Assembly: GCF_020523795.1 (NCBI RefSeq) | Contig: NZ_JAJALI010000001.1 | Span: 558,001 to 622,000 of the forward strand | DNA length: 64,000 bases | Direction: 5' to 3' | From: Ancylobacter sp. Lp-2 | Lineage (GTDB): Bacteria; Pseudomonadota; Alphaproteobacteria; Rhizobiales; Xanthobacteraceae | Shown here: in pieces, positions 45,347 to 54,715 of the stretch | Numbering within the stretch: position 1 is the stretch's first letter | Layout of the letters: each line of letters begins with the position of its first letter | Notes under the pieces: model-generated | The model's input: only the letters and a program-made list of their open reading frames with translations | The model's database searches: none | Told to the model about the DNA's origin: nothing | Translations under genes and position numbers: made by a program

Positions 45347-45705
45347 GAGGCCGGGAGGTCAATCGTCGATCTCTCCCTCGAATCTCGATGGCTGGCGCGG
45401 TCAGGGGCCGTTGATGCCTTGATGTCCCGTCGCGGCCTGTCCCATCCTCATCCCGCCGCCGCGACCCTGTGCGTGCGCGGCTTTGTTCCGGCACGGCGGC
45501 GGTCGCCCCGTCCGGCCGTGGGGGCGAGGCCGAGACGTCAATCGTCAGCTCGTCCCCGAGCCTCCATGGCTGGCGCGCTCAGGATCATGGGTGCCTTGAT
45601 GTCCCGCCGCGGCTTATCCCGCCGTCGTCTCGCCAACGCGGCCCCGCGCGTGCCGGGCTTTGCTCCCGGCGCGGCGGTGGCGGGGGCCCCGTCCGGCGTC
45701 AGGAT
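45347..45705 (+). repeat. Two degenerate tandem copies of the murJ 5' region
   Basis: Two adjoining units of about 179 bp (45347-45525 and 45526-45705) resemble each other and the true murJ start. All three share GCCTTGATGTCCC at the start codon (ATG at 45422, 45599 and, in murJ, 45861) and GCTGGCG 30-31 bp upstream of the ATG. Downstream the copies run alongside murJ through GCGCGTGC and GCGGCGGTGGCG. They are not intact murJ genes: pieces cover only the first 100 or so bases of the coding region. Confidence 0.75.
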
Positions 45706-45860
45706 GAGGCCGAGGCCCCAGCCCTCGCCCTTCCACGACCGGCCCTTGGGAAGCGCGCCCTTCGCCCCCACGCCTTCCCCCGCATGGTTGCACTGCGGCG
45801 CCCTTCCGCCGCGCGTTCCGAGCGTCTATTGCTGGCGAGGTCCCAACCGCCGGCGCCTTG

Positions 45861-47492
45861 ATGTCCCTGCTGCGGCATGCCTCCACCGTCGTCTCGCTGA
45901 CGCTGCTCTCGCGCGTGCTCGGTTTCGCCCGCGACGCGGCGGTGGCGGCGCTGTTCGGCACCGGCGCGGTGGCCGACGCCTCGGTCGCCGGCCTCGCCAT
46001 TCCCCAGCTCGCCCGCCGGCTGCTCGGGGAGGGGGCGCTGAACGCCGCCATCCTGCCGCGCCTGCCCGCCGCTTCTTCCCCGCCCGCCCCTTCCGCCGCG
46101 ACTCATCCCGCCACGCTCGGTACCGTCGCGCCGGAGCCTGCGCCGGCTTCCGCCTCGCTTCCCGCCGTTGCGACCGCCGCCCCGCCCTCCTCCACGCCGC
46201 CCTCCCCGCCCTCGGGCGCCTTCGCCGGGGCGCTGCTCCTCGCCTTCACCGTCGCGGCGGGCCTGCTGGCGGCGGGGCTGGCGCTGTTCATGCCGCAGGT
46301 GGCGGCGCTGCTGGCGCCGGGCTTCCTCGACGATCCCGCCCGTGCCGGCGGCGCGGTGCTGGCCGGGCGCATCGCCATGTTCGCTTTGCCGCTGGCCGCC
46401 TGCGCCGGCGTGCTCGCCGCGTTGGTCAATGCCGCCGGCCGGGTGACGCGCCCGGCCTTCGCCCCCGCCGTCGGCAATCTCGCCGTGCTGGCGGTGATCG
46501 GCCTGTTCGCCCTCCTCCATGTCGGCGGTAGCGAGGGGTTCGGCGCCCGCGCGCTGGTGTTCCTCGCCGTGGCGACGCTGGCCGGCGCGCTCGCCCAGCT
46601 CCTGGTGATCGGCGCCGCGCTGCCCTATCGGCCGGCCACCCTTGTGCCGAACCGCGCGGCGCTGAAGGCGGCGCTGCCGGTGCTGCTGGCGGCCGGGCCG
46701 ACGCTGTTCGCCGCCGCGCTGCCGCAGCTGCGCATCCTCGTCGCCAATGCCAGCGCCTCCGGTCTCGACGGCGGCGTCTCGGCGCTGTTCTACGCCACCC
46801 GCCTCGTCGAATTGCCGCTCGGCCTGGTCGGGGCGAGCGCCGGGGCGGTGCTGCTGCCGGCGCTGGCGGTGCGCGGTCGGCCGGAGAATCTGACGGGTCA
46901 CGCGCTCGTCGCGGCGCTGGCGCTCACCGCCCCGGCGGCGATGGGCCTCGCTCTGCTGGCCGAGCCGATCGTGCGGGTGCTGTTCCAGCGCGGCGCCTTC
47001 GACGCGCAGGCGACCGCGCTCACCGTCACTGCGCTGGCGATGCTGGCGGCGAGCCTGCCCTTGCAGGCGATGGAGCGCATCCTGTCGACCGCCGCCTTCG
47101 CGCAGGGGCTCGGCCGGCTGGTCACCCGCGTCAGCCTCGCCGCGCTGGTCGCCGGCGGGGGGATCGGCTTCGCCGCCGCCGGCCCGCTCGGCCTTGCCGG
47201 GCCGGCGCTCGGCGTCGTTGTCTCCAGCGTGGTGGCGCTCATCGGCCTGTGGGGCGGGCTCGCCCGCGCCGGCCTGCTGCGTCTCGACGGCGGCGAATGG
47301 CGGCGGCTGGCCGCCTGCCTCGCGGCGACGCTGGTCATGGCGCTGCCGGTCGGGCTGTCGGCGCATTTCCTCGCCGCCCCGCTCGCCGCCGGCGGCCTTT
47401 CCGGCGCGCTGGTGCTCGGCGGCGTGGTGCTGGCCGGTGTCGTCGCCTATGGGCTGGCCGCCGGCGGCCTCGGCCTGCTGCCGCGCCGCTGA
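45861..47492 (+). CDS. murJ: Lipid II flippase MurJ
   Basis: Membrane flippase for the peptidoglycan precursor lipid II, MOP superfamily. The 543-residue protein has about fourteen hydrophobic helices. Conserved early residues are present in [27 protein letters not shown] and [17 protein letters not shown]. An unusual insertion, residues about 70-122, is almost pure Pro/Ala/Ser/Thr ([26 protein letters not shown]) and lies between two helices. A later family segment is [29 protein letters not shown] 45861 is the start; the adjacent TTG is weaker. trpS follows, an order common in rhizobiales. Confidence 0.92.
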   Translation: MSLLRHASTVVSLTLLSRVLGFARDAAVAALFGTGAVADASVAGLAIPQLARRLLGEGALNAAILPRLPAASSPPAPSAATHPATLGTVAPEPAPASASLPAVATAAPPSSTPPSPPSGAFAGALLLAFTVAAGLLAAGLALFMPQVAALLAPGFLDDPARAGGAVLAGRIAMFALPLAACAGVLAALVNAAGRVTRPAFAPAVGNLAVLAVIGLFALLHVGGSEGFGARALVFLAVATLAGALAQLLVIGAALPYRPATLVPNRAALKAALPVLLAAGPTLFAAALPQLRILVANASASGLDGGVSALFYATRLVELPLGLVGASAGAVLLPALAVRGRPENLTGHALVAALALTAPAAMGLALLAEPIVRVLFQRGAFDAQATALTVTALAMLAASLPLQAMERILSTAAFAQGLGRLVTRVSLAALVAGGGIGFAAAGPLGLAGPALGVVVSSVVALIGLWGGLARAGLLRLDGGEWRRLAACLAATLVMALPVGLSAHFLAAPLAAGGLSGALVLGGVVLAGVVAYGLAAGGLGLLPRR

Positions 47493-47652
47493 GACCGTTC
47501 CGGCTTCCGGCTTACAGCCCGGGCTTCAGGCTTACGGGCCCTTGCGCCGTCAGGCCGTGCGTGCCATGACGCGGACCCTGGAAAGCCGCGTCCGCGGCGG
47601 ACCCGGCGGGAGATCCCGTTTCTTCGAGGTTGCCAGCCTTTTCGAGGGTGTA

Positions 47653-48708
47653 ATGAACGTCCAGCAGCGCGTGTTTTCCGGCGTGCAGCCGACCGGCAAC
47701 CTGCATCTCGGCAATTATCTCGGCGCCATCAAGCGCTTCGCCGAGCTGCAGGACAGCTTCGACTGCATCTATTGCGTGGTGGACATGCACGCCATCACCC
47801 CGGACATGCGGGTCTGGGGCGGCCCGTCCGAGCTGTCGCGCAACATCCGCGAAGTCACCGCCGCCTACCTCGCCGCCGGCATCGACCCGACCAGGCACAT
47901 CGTCTTCAACCAGAGCCAGGTCTCCGGCCATGCCGAGCTCGCCTGGGTGTTCAACTGCGTGTCCCGCCTCGGCTGGCTGAACCGCATGACCCAGTTCAAG
48001 GAGAAGGCCGGCAAGGACCGCGAGAACGCCTCGGTCGGCCTCTACGCCTATCCCAACCTGATGGCCGCCGACATCCTGCTCTACCACGCCACCCATGTGC
48101 CGGTGGGCGAGGACCAGAAGCAGCATATCGAGCTCACCCGCGACATCGCGCAGAAGTTCAACAACGACTTCGCCGAATCGATCGCCGCCAACGGCCTCGG
48201 CCGGGGCGAGGAGGGCGGCTATTTCCCGCTCACCGAGCCGCTGATCGGCGGCCCGGCGGCGCGGGTGATGAGCCTGCGCGACGGTTCGAAGAAGATGTCG
48301 AAGTCGGATCCCTCCGACCTGTCGCGCATCAACCTCACCGACGATGCCGACGCCGTCGCCTCGAAGATCCGCAAGGCCAAGACCGATCCGGAGCCGCTGC
48401 CCACCGAGCTCGACGGCCTCAAGGGCCGCCCGGAGGCGGAGAACCTCGTCGGCATCTACGCCGCGCTGTCCGGCAGCGGCAAGGAAGAGGTGCTGGCGAA
48501 TTATGGCGGCGGCCAGTTCTCCACCTTCAAGGGCGCGCTGGTCGAGCTGGCGGTGGAGAAGCTCGGGCCGATCGGCAACGAGATGAAGCGCCTTGTCGCC
48601 GATCCCGGCCATATCGACGCGGTGCTGCGCGACGGCGCCGAGCGCGCCCGCGCCATCGCCGACGTCACCATGCGCCAGGTGAAGGACATCGTCGGCTTCG
48701 TGCGCTGA
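47653..48708 (+). CDS. trpS: Tryptophanyl-tRNA synthetase
   Basis: Class I aminoacyl-tRNA synthetase charging tRNA-Trp, 351 residues. The HIGH-like motif is [19 protein letters not shown], the tryptophan-binding region is in [20 protein letters not shown] and the KMSKS loop is [17 protein letters not shown] 47653 follows GAGGGTG. It lies 160 bp after murJ and is probably partly co-transcribed with it. No tryptophan leader peptide is evident. Confidence 0.97.
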   Translation: MNVQQRVFSGVQPTGNLHLGNYLGAIKRFAELQDSFDCIYCVVDMHAITPDMRVWGGPSELSRNIREVTAAYLAAGIDPTRHIVFNQSQVSGHAELAWVFNCVSRLGWLNRMTQFKEKAGKDRENASVGLYAYPNLMAADILLYHATHVPVGEDQKQHIELTRDIAQKFNNDFAESIAANGLGRGEEGGYFPLTEPLIGGPAARVMSLRDGSKKMSKSDPSDLSRINLTDDADAVASKIRKAKTDPEPLPTELDGLKGRPEAENLVGIYAALSGSGKEEVLANYGGGQFSTFKGALVELAVEKLGPIGNEMKRLVADPGHIDAVLRDGAERARAIADVTMRQVKDIVGFVR

Positions 48709-48818
48709 GCGCCGGCCGCCGGGGGGCGCGTTCTCGCGCCGCTTCGCCTGCCGCGACGGGCCCTCGCCTTCGTTTTCGCTCGCCCCTGGTTCCGCCGGGT
48801 GCGAGGCGCCGCGTGCCG

Positions 48819-49286
48819 CTATTGCGGCGCCAATTCCATCGCCATGTGCATGGAGCGGACCGCCAGCCCCATCCGCCGATAGAAGTGTTGCGCCGCCTCA
48901 TTGGCGGCGGACACGTTGAGGCTGAGCGCCTCCACGCCCTCCTCGTCGAGTAGGGCGCGCATTGCCGCGAACAGCGTGGTGCCATGGCCCCGGCGGCGCT
49001 GGGCGGCCTCGATGCCGAACGCCATGAGAAACGCCGCCTTCGCACAGGGCGGATCCGGATGTTTGGCGTCGGGGCGCCCGGAAAAATCCAGCACCCGCAC
49101 GGCGCTCATGCCGATGACGGCGCCGTCCTGCTCCACCACCAGCGTCCGGCACCCTTCGATCACCTCCAGCAGCCGCACTTCGCCGCAGTCCGGGCCGTAA
49201 TCGGGTTCGTCGGCTTCAGTGGCGATCTGGCGGAGCAGGCGGAGTATCGCGCCTTCGTCGGCCGGCGTCGCGGGGCGGATCAGCAT
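48819..49286 (-). CDS. GNAT family N-acetyltransferase
   Basis: A 155-residue acetyltransferase. Motif A is FLMAFGIEAAQRRRGHGTTLFAAMRALL, preceded by CRTLVVEQDGAVIGMSAVRV and followed by the motif B region ALSLNVSAANEAAQHFYRRMGL. ATG 49286 begins the fold; the frame continues upstream without a better start. The acceptor is unknown. It is convergent with trpS and divergent from the sugar ABC locus. Confidence 0.85.
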   Translation of the reverse strand: MLIRPATPADEGAILRLLRQIATEADEPDYGPDCGEVRLLEVIEGCRTLVVEQDGAVIGMSAVRVLDFSGRPDAKHPDPPCAKAAFLMAFGIEAAQRRRGHGTTLFAAMRALLDEEGVEALSLNVSAANEAAQHFYRRMGLAVRSMHMAMELAPQ

Positions 49287-49463
49287 GGCGGCACTCGCTC
49301 GAGGGCGGCGGTGATCCGCCGATTTCCGGAACCCAGGCAGCTTCGGCGCCCCGGTCTGATCCGACAAGAGCGGACCGCTGGCGCCCACGCGCCGGCCGGG
49401 CCGTTGCGTCAGCTCCGGCATGACGTTTGCGGCCGCGAAGGGCTCGCTGCACTGCGGCTGAAA

Positions 49464-49480
49464 AGTCAAACAGTATGACT
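49464..49480. promoter_or_regulatory. 17-bp palindrome upstream of ytfQ, candidate operator
   Basis: AGTCAAACAGTATGACT is an imperfect palindrome of pattern AGTCA-n-AC-n-GT-n-TGACT, 86 bp before the ytfQ ATG. FadR-type GntR regulators bind short palindromes with a central AC-n-GT, and such a regulator is encoded in this locus. It is the only palindrome of this quality in the 280-bp gap before ytfQ. Confidence 0.5.
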
Positions 49481-49566
49481 ATTCAAGCGTTCCAAACCGT
49501 GCCATAAAACGCCAGCTCACAAGCGCCCGGAAGTGGCGCGCAGCTGAACCTCACGGGAGAAACGCC

Positions 49567-50544
49567 ATGTCCTTCAAGGCTTTGATGCTCGCTACCGCCA
49601 TGTCGGCGGCTCTGTCCGGCGCCCTGTTCGCCACAGGCGCCCGCGCGGGCGACCTTACCGTCGGCTTCTCGCAGATCGGCTCGGAATCGGGCTGGCGCGC
49701 GGCGGAGACCACCGTCTCCAAGGCGGAGGCGAAGAAGCGCAACATCACCTTCAAGATCGCCGACGCCCAGCAGAAGCAGGAGAACCAGATCAAGGCGATC
49801 CGCTCCTTCATCGCCCAGGGTGTCGACGCCATCTTCCTCGCCCCCGTCGTCTCCACCGGCTGGGACACGGTGCTGAAGGAGGCCAAGGAGGCCAAGATCC
49901 CGGTCGTGCTGCTCGACCGCGACATCGATCCCTCCGGCAAGGAACTCTACCTCACCGCCGTCACCTCGGATTCGGTGCATGAGGGCAAGGTCGCCGGCCA
50001 GTGGCTGGTGAAGACCGTCGCCGGCAAGCCCTGCAACGTGGTGGAGCTCCAGGGCACGGTCGGCGCCTCGGTCGCCGCCAACCGCAAGAAGGGCTTCGAG
50101 GACGGCATCGCCGGCGCCTCCAACGTCAAGATCGTCCGCTCGCAGACCGGCGACTTCACCCGCGCCAAGGGCAAGGAAGTCATGGAAAGCTTCATCAAGG
50201 CCGAGGGCGGCGGCAAGAACATCTGCGCCGTCTACGCGCACAACGACGACATGATGGTCGGCGCCATCCAGGCGATGAAGGAAGCCGGGCTGAAGCCGGG
50301 TACCGAAGTGCTCACCGTCTCCATCGACGCGGTGCCGGACATCTTCAAGGCGATGGCGGCCGGCGAGGCCAATGCCACCGTCGAGCTGACCCCCAACATG
50401 GCGGGCCCGGCCTTCGACGCCATCGTCGCCTACAAGGACAAGGGCACGGTGCCGCCGAAGTGGATCCAGACCGAATCCAAGCTCTACACCCAGGCCGACA
50501 ACCCGAAGGCGATCTACGATTCCAAAAAGGACCTCGGCTACTGA
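49567..50544 (+). CDS. ytfQ: Sugar ABC transporter substrate-binding protein, YtfQ type
   Basis: Periplasmic sugar receptor of 325 residues. A signal peptide (MSFKALMLATAMSAALSGAL, cleaved after ARA) precedes a type-I periplasmic-binding fold: LTVGFSQIGSESGWRAAETTV, FIAQGVDAIFLAPV, VVLLDRDIDPSG and YAHNDDMMVGAIQAMKEAG. YtfQ relatives bind galactofuranose and arabinofuranose forms, which agrees with the downstream enzymes. ATG 49567 follows GGGAGAAA. The ATPase gene is 615 bp downstream, an unusually large gap filled with hairpin repeats. Confidence 0.9.
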   Translation: MSFKALMLATAMSAALSGALFATGARAGDLTVGFSQIGSESGWRAAETTVSKAEAKKRNITFKIADAQQKQENQIKAIRSFIAQGVDAIFLAPVVSTGWDTVLKEAKEAKIPVVLLDRDIDPSGKELYLTAVTSDSVHEGKVAGQWLVKTVAGKPCNVVELQGTVGASVAANRKKGFEDGIAGASNVKIVRSQTGDFTRAKGKEVMESFIKAEGGGKNICAVYAHNDDMMVGAIQAMKEAGLKPGTEVLTVSIDAVPDIFKAMAAGEANATVELTPNMAGPAFDAIVAYKDKGTVPPKWIQTESKLYTQADNPKAIYDSKKDLGY

Positions 50545-50597
50545 GGCCGGGCGAGGTCCGGCGCCGCTTGTCTCCGGGCGGCGCCTCTTCCTCCACC

Positions 50598-50935
50598 GAA
50601 GCCCGGTCGTTGCCGGGTTCGCGGAGAGGGAGGCATGGAACCGAGAGGGGCTCCCTCTCCCTGCGTAGAACCCGGCTGCTGCCGAGTTCTGCCGACAGCA
50701 GGGTCAAAGTCGGAAATGTCCGACTTTGACCGGAGAGGGATGGGGTGAGGGGTTCTTCCCGATCTCTCCCTCACCGATACGCCTCGCGGCCACCTCTCCG
50801 TCGAAGCCGGATACCTCCGGCTTCGACTCCGCCGGAACCCAACCCGGCGATATCGGGTTCGGGCGGCCGGATGCTTCCGGTCTCGACCTTGCCGGAACCG
50901 AACCCGGCAATGGCCGTGTCCAGGCGGAGGAGAGG
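50598..50935. repeat. Cluster of hairpin repeats between ytfQ and ytfR, including dispersed repeat copy B
   Basis: Several palindromes follow one another. An imperfect GAAGCCCGG/CCGGGTTC-type pair occupies 50598-50620. GGAGAGGGAG pairs with CTCCCTCTCC (50623-50632, 50651-50660). Copy B of the dispersed repeat covers 50668-50752, with a 13-bp stem at 50702-50714/50719-50731. GGTGAGGG pairs with CCCTCACC (50744-50751, 50768-50775). TCGAAGCCGGA pairs with its complement (50801-50811/50816-50826). A 60-bp tandem duplication covers 50816-50935. The rest of the 615-bp gap holds no gene that I can support. Confidence 0.8.
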
Positions 50936-51159
50936 ATGAGCGGCGCATCCCCCGAAGCTCCGCCGCGAGGGGAGACCGAGCCGGCCCACCCGGCGCGCTC
51001 CGCGCGGCCCCGTCTTCATCGCCCTCTACCCGCCGGAAGGGCTCACGCCTCGATCCTCCGGCGGCGCCGTCCACTTCTTCTCCCTGTGGAGAATGGCGGC
51101 TTGTCCACCGATCTGTCCACAGCCTGTCCACCGAGGCCCGCCGCCGGCGAGAGCGTTCC

Positions 51160-52731
51160 ATGACCCCGAGCGACACCCCGACCGATGATCGCCGCGATCC
51201 GGCTCCCCTGCTGGAGCTCGCCGGCTTCTCGAAGTCCTTTGCCGGCTTCAAGGCGCTCGACGGCGTCAGACTTACCCTGCGTCATGGCGAGGTTCATGCG
51301 CTGCTCGGCGAGAATGGCGCCGGCAAGTCGACGCTGATCAAGTGCATGACCGGCGTCGTCCATCGCGACGCCGGCACGCTGCGGCTCGACGGCGCCCTGA
51401 TCGCCCCGCGCTCGGCGGCGGAGGCGACGCAGGCGGGCCTCGCCACCGTCTATCAGGAGGTCAATCTCGCCCCCAACCTGTCGGTGGCGCAGAATCTGTT
51501 CCTCGGCCGCCAGCCCACCCGCTTCGGCCTGGTGCGCGAGGGCGAGATGCGCCGGCGCGCGGCGGCGGTGCTGGCCGGCTTCGACCTCAACATCGACGTC
51601 GCCGCGCCGCTGGAGAGCTATTCGGTCGCCGTGCAGCACATCGTCGCCATCGCCCGCGCGGTGGACCAGTCGGCCCGCGTGCTGATCCTCGACGAGCCCA
51701 CCGCCAGCCTCGACGCCCATGAGGTGGAGATCCTGTTTGCGGTGATGCGCAAGCTGAAGGCGCGCGGCATCGGCATCGTCTTCGTCACGCACTTCCTCGA
51801 TCAGGTCTATGCGATCTGCGACCGCATCACCGTGCTGCGCAACGGCCGGCTCGCCGGCAGTGCCACCACCGCCGAGCTGCCCCGGCTCGATCTCGTCAAG
51901 ATGATGCTCGGCCGCGAGCTGGCGCATGCCACAGCCGAGCGTGCCCTCGCCGCCGCGTCGGGCGAGGCCGCTGGCGGGCGCGAGGCCGCCTTCGCCGCCT
52001 TTGAGGGCTATGGCAAGGCGGGCTATGTCGCGCCGTTCGACCTCGCCTTGCGCCCCGGCCATGTGGTCGGCCTTGCCGGCCTGCTCGGCTCCGGCCGCAC
52101 CGAGACCACCCGCCTCGTCTTCGGCGCCGCGACAGCCGACACCGGCACCGCCATCGTCGACGGCGCCAAGGTAGCGCTGGCCAGCCCGGCCGAGGCGCTG
52201 CATCTCGGCTTCGGCTATTGCCCGGAGGAGCGCAAGACCGAGGGCATCGTCGCCGAGCTCACCGTGCGCGAGAACATCGTGCTCGCTTTGCAGGCCAAGC
52301 GCGGCGCGCTGAAGCCGCTGTCGCGCCGCGAGCAGGACGAGATCGCCGCCCGATTCATCCGCCTGCTCGACATCCGCCCGCCGGATCCGGAACGGCCGAT
52401 CGGCCTCCTGTCCGGCGGCAACCAGCAGAAGGCGCTGCTGGCCCGCTGGCTCGCCACGCAGCCGCGCCTCCTGATCCTCGACGAGCCGACGCGCGGCATC
52501 GATGTCGGCGCTCACGCCGAGATCATCGCGCTGATCCGCCGGCTGTGCACTGAAGGCATGGCGCTGCTCGTCGTCTCTTCCGAGCTGGAGGAGATCGTCA
52601 CCTATGCCGATGAGGTGATCGTGCTGCGCGACCGCCACCATGTCGCCCGCCTCACCGGCGAGGCCATCACCGTGCCCGGCATCCTCGCCGCCATCGCCGC
52701 CGATGCGCCGGCGGGCGAGCAGGCCGCGTGA
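51160..52731 (+). CDS. ytfR: Sugar ABC transporter ATP-binding protein, YtfR type (two ABC domains)
   Basis: Energising subunit with two tandem ABC domains in 523 residues. The first has Walker A LGENGAGKSTLIKCMTG, a degenerate signature SYSVAVQHIVAIARAV and Walker B VLILDEPTASLDAHE. The second has a degenerate Walker A (LAGLLGSGRTETTRLVFG), signature LSGGNQQKALLARWL and Walker B LLILDEPTRGIDVGA. This asymmetry is usual for the RbsA/YtfR family. ATG 51160. The stop overlaps the possible GTG of the next frame, and ytfT follows by 11 bp. Confidence 0.93.
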   Translation: MTPSDTPTDDRRDPAPLLELAGFSKSFAGFKALDGVRLTLRHGEVHALLGENGAGKSTLIKCMTGVVHRDAGTLRLDGALIAPRSAAEATQAGLATVYQEVNLAPNLSVAQNLFLGRQPTRFGLVREGEMRRRAAAVLAGFDLNIDVAAPLESYSVAVQHIVAIARAVDQSARVLILDEPTASLDAHEVEILFAVMRKLKARGIGIVFVTHFLDQVYAICDRITVLRNGRLAGSATTAELPRLDLVKMMLGRELAHATAERALAAASGEAAGGREAAFAAFEGYGKAGYVAPFDLALRPGHVVGLAGLLGSGRTETTRLVFGAATADTGTAIVDGAKVALASPAEALHLGFGYCPEERKTEGIVAELTVRENIVLALQAKRGALKPLSRREQDEIAARFIRLLDIRPPDPERPIGLLSGGNQQKALLARWLATQPRLLILDEPTRGIDVGAHAEIIALIRRLCTEGMALLVVSSELEEIVTYADEVIVLRDRHHVARLTGEAITVPGILAAIAADAPAGEQAA

Positions 52732-52742
52732 GGGAGGGGATC

Positions 52743-53726
52743 ATGTCGCTTCGCCTGCCCCGTATCGGCACCTCGCAAGTGGTGGCGCTGCTCGTCATCC
52801 TCGCCATCAACTGGGTGGTGTCGCCGCAATTCTTCGACATCCGCCTGCAGGATGGCCGCCTGTTCGGCAGCCTGATCGACGTGCTGAACCGCGGCGCGCC
52901 GGTGGCGATCCTGTCGCTCGGCATGGTGCTGGTCATCGCCATGCGCGGCATCGATCTGTCGGTCGGCGCGGTGATGGCGATCTGCGGCGCCATCGCCGCC
53001 AGCCTCGCCGACAGCTACCCGCTGCCCGTGGTGCTCGCCGCCGCGCTCGGTGCCGGCCTCGCCTGCGGGCTGTGGAACGGCTTCCTGGTGGCGGTGCTCG
53101 GCATCCAGCCCATCGTCGCCACGCTGATCCTGATGGTGGCGGGGCGCGGCATCGCCCAATTGATCACCGAGGGCCGCATCGTCACCTTCACCTCGCCGGA
53201 GCTTGCCTTTCTCGGCGGTGGCTCGGTGCTGGGCCTGCCCACCCCGATCGTCATCACCCTCGCTCTGCTGGCGCTGACGCTGCTCATCGTGCGCGGCACC
53301 GCGCTCGGCCTCTTGATCGAGGCGACCGGCGGCAATGCCCGCGCTGCCGCGCTAGCCGGCGTCGGCACGCGGCTGATCACGCTCGCGGTCTATGCCTGGT
53401 GCGGGCTGTGCGCCGCCATCGCCGGCATCGTGGCCGCCGCCGACATCCTCGGCGCCGACGCCAACAATGCCGGCCTGTGGCTGGAGCTCGACGCCATCCT
53501 GGCGGTGGTGATCGGCGGCACCTCTTTGTTCGGCGGCCGCTTCTCGCTGGTGCTGGCGGTGGTCGGCGCCCTCATCATCCAGGCGATGAACACCGGCATC
53601 CTGCTCTCTGGCTTCCCGCCGGAGACCAACCTGGTGGTCAAGGCGGTGGTGGTGCTCGCCGTGCTGCTCGCCCAGTCGCCGCGCCTCGCCGGCCTCGGCT
53701 CCAACCTATTCGGGAGGCGCGCATGA
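52743..53726 (+). CDS. ytfT: Sugar ABC transporter permease, YtfT type
   Basis: Inner-membrane permease of 327 residues with about ten hydrophobic helices. Family segments are GAPVAILSLGMVLVIAMRGIDLSVGAVMAICGAIAA, GIQPIVATLILMVAGRGIAQLITEGR and AIEATGGNARAAALAGV-type loop, ending in LVVKAVVVLAVLLAQSPRL. ATG 52743 follows AGGGAGGGG. Its stop overlaps the next gene (ATGA), so the two permeases are translationally coupled and form the channel heterodimer. Confidence 0.92.
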   Translation: MSLRLPRIGTSQVVALLVILAINWVVSPQFFDIRLQDGRLFGSLIDVLNRGAPVAILSLGMVLVIAMRGIDLSVGAVMAICGAIAASLADSYPLPVVLAAALGAGLACGLWNGFLVAVLGIQPIVATLILMVAGRGIAQLITEGRIVTFTSPELAFLGGGSVLGLPTPIVITLALLALTLLIVRGTALGLLIEATGGNARAAALAGVGTRLITLAVYAWCGLCAAIAGIVAAADILGADANNAGLWLELDAILAVVIGGTSLFGGRFSLVLAVVGALIIQAMNTGILLSGFPPETNLVVKAVVVLAVLLAQSPRLAGLGSNLFGRRA

Positions 53727-54715
53727 ACGCCACTAGCCGTCTCCTGCCGGTCGCTGCCACCACGGCGGTGTTCCTGATCGGCTTCCTGATCTGCTCGCTC
53801 ACCTTCCCCAACTTCGCCTCGCTGCGGGTGGTGATGAACCTGTTCACCGACAATGCCTTTCTCGGCATCGTCGCGGTGGGCATGACCTTCGTCATCATCT
53901 CCGGCGGCATCGATCTGTCGGTCGGCTCGGTGATCGGTTTTTCCACCGTGTTCCTCGCCATCGCCATCGAGCGCTGGGGCGTGCCGCCGCTCGCCGCCTT
54001 CGCGCTGATCCTGGTGATCTCGGCGCTGTTCGGCGCGGCGATGGGCGCGGCGATCGAATATTTCGAGCTGCCGCCCTTCATCGTCACGCTGGCCGGCATG
54101 TTCCTCGCGCGCGGCGCCAGCTTCCTGATGTCGACGGAATCGATCCCGATCACCGCCGATCTCTATTCCCACCTCGCCGAGCAGGCGCTGCGGCTGCCCG
54201 GCGGCGCCCGGCTCACCGTGCCGGCGATGGTCATGATCCTCGTCGTCGCGGGCGGCATGGTGCTGCTGCACCTCACCCGGTTCGGCGCCAATGTCTACGC
54301 GCTGGGCGGCTCGCGGGTCTCCACCGCGCTGATGGGGGTGAACGTCACCCGCACCACCGTGCTGATCTACACGCTGTCGAGCGCGCTGGCCGGCCTGTCG
54401 GGCATCGTGTTCTCGCTCTACACCTCGTCCGGCTACTCGCTGTCGGCGGTGGGGGTGGAGCTCGACGCCATCGCGGCGGTGGTGATCGGCGGCACGCTCT
54501 TGTCCGGCGGCTATGGCTTCGTGTTCGGCACCTTCGTCGGCGTGCTGATCCAGGGGCTGATCCAGACCTACATCTCGTTCGACGGCTCGCTGTCGAGCTG
54601 GTGGGCGAAGATCGCCACCGGGCTGTTGCTGTTTGCCTTCATCGGCTTCCAGCAGGTTACGCTGGGGCTGGCGCGGCGTTCGCGCCGTCACGCGACCGGA
54701 GGCGCCCACGCATGA
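53723..54715 (+). CDS. yjfF: Sugar ABC transporter permease, YjfF type
   Basis: Second permease, 330 residues and about ten helices. Landmarks are GIVAVGMTFVIISGGIDLSVGSVIGFST, LPPFIVTLAGMFLARGASFLM, the EAA-like loop FGANVYALGGSRVSTALMGVNVTRT and AIAAVVIGGTLLSGGYGF. ATG 53723 overlaps the ytfT stop by four bases, and its own stop overlaps the regulator start by four bases, showing a tightly coupled operon. Confidence 0.92.
   Translation: MNATSRLLPVAATTAVFLIGFLICSLTFPNFASLRVVMNLFTDNAFLGIVAVGMTFVIISGGIDLSVGSVIGFSTVFLAIAIERWGVPPLAAFALILVISALFGAAMGAAIEYFELPPFIVTLAGMFLARGASFLMSTESIPITADLYSHLAEQALRLPGGARLTVPAMVMILVVAGGMVLLHLTRFGANVYALGGSRVSTALMGVNVTRTTVLIYTLSSALAGLSGIVFSLYTSSGYSLSAVGVELDAIAAVVIGGTLLSGGYGFVFGTFVGVLIQGLIQTYISFDGSLSSWWAKIATGLLLFAFIGFQQVTLGLARRSRRHATGGAHA

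Noticed and set aside
44216-46531. Plus-strand 771-codon open frame running from the PfkB gene into murJ
   Set aside because: It is antisense to the kinase, passes through the degenerate murJ copies and is out of frame with murJ. No protein family fits.
48709-48790. GC-rich short hairpin after trpS as a terminator
   Set aside because: The GGCGCG/CGCGCC stem is only 6 bp and no T-run follows closely, so it is not convincing.
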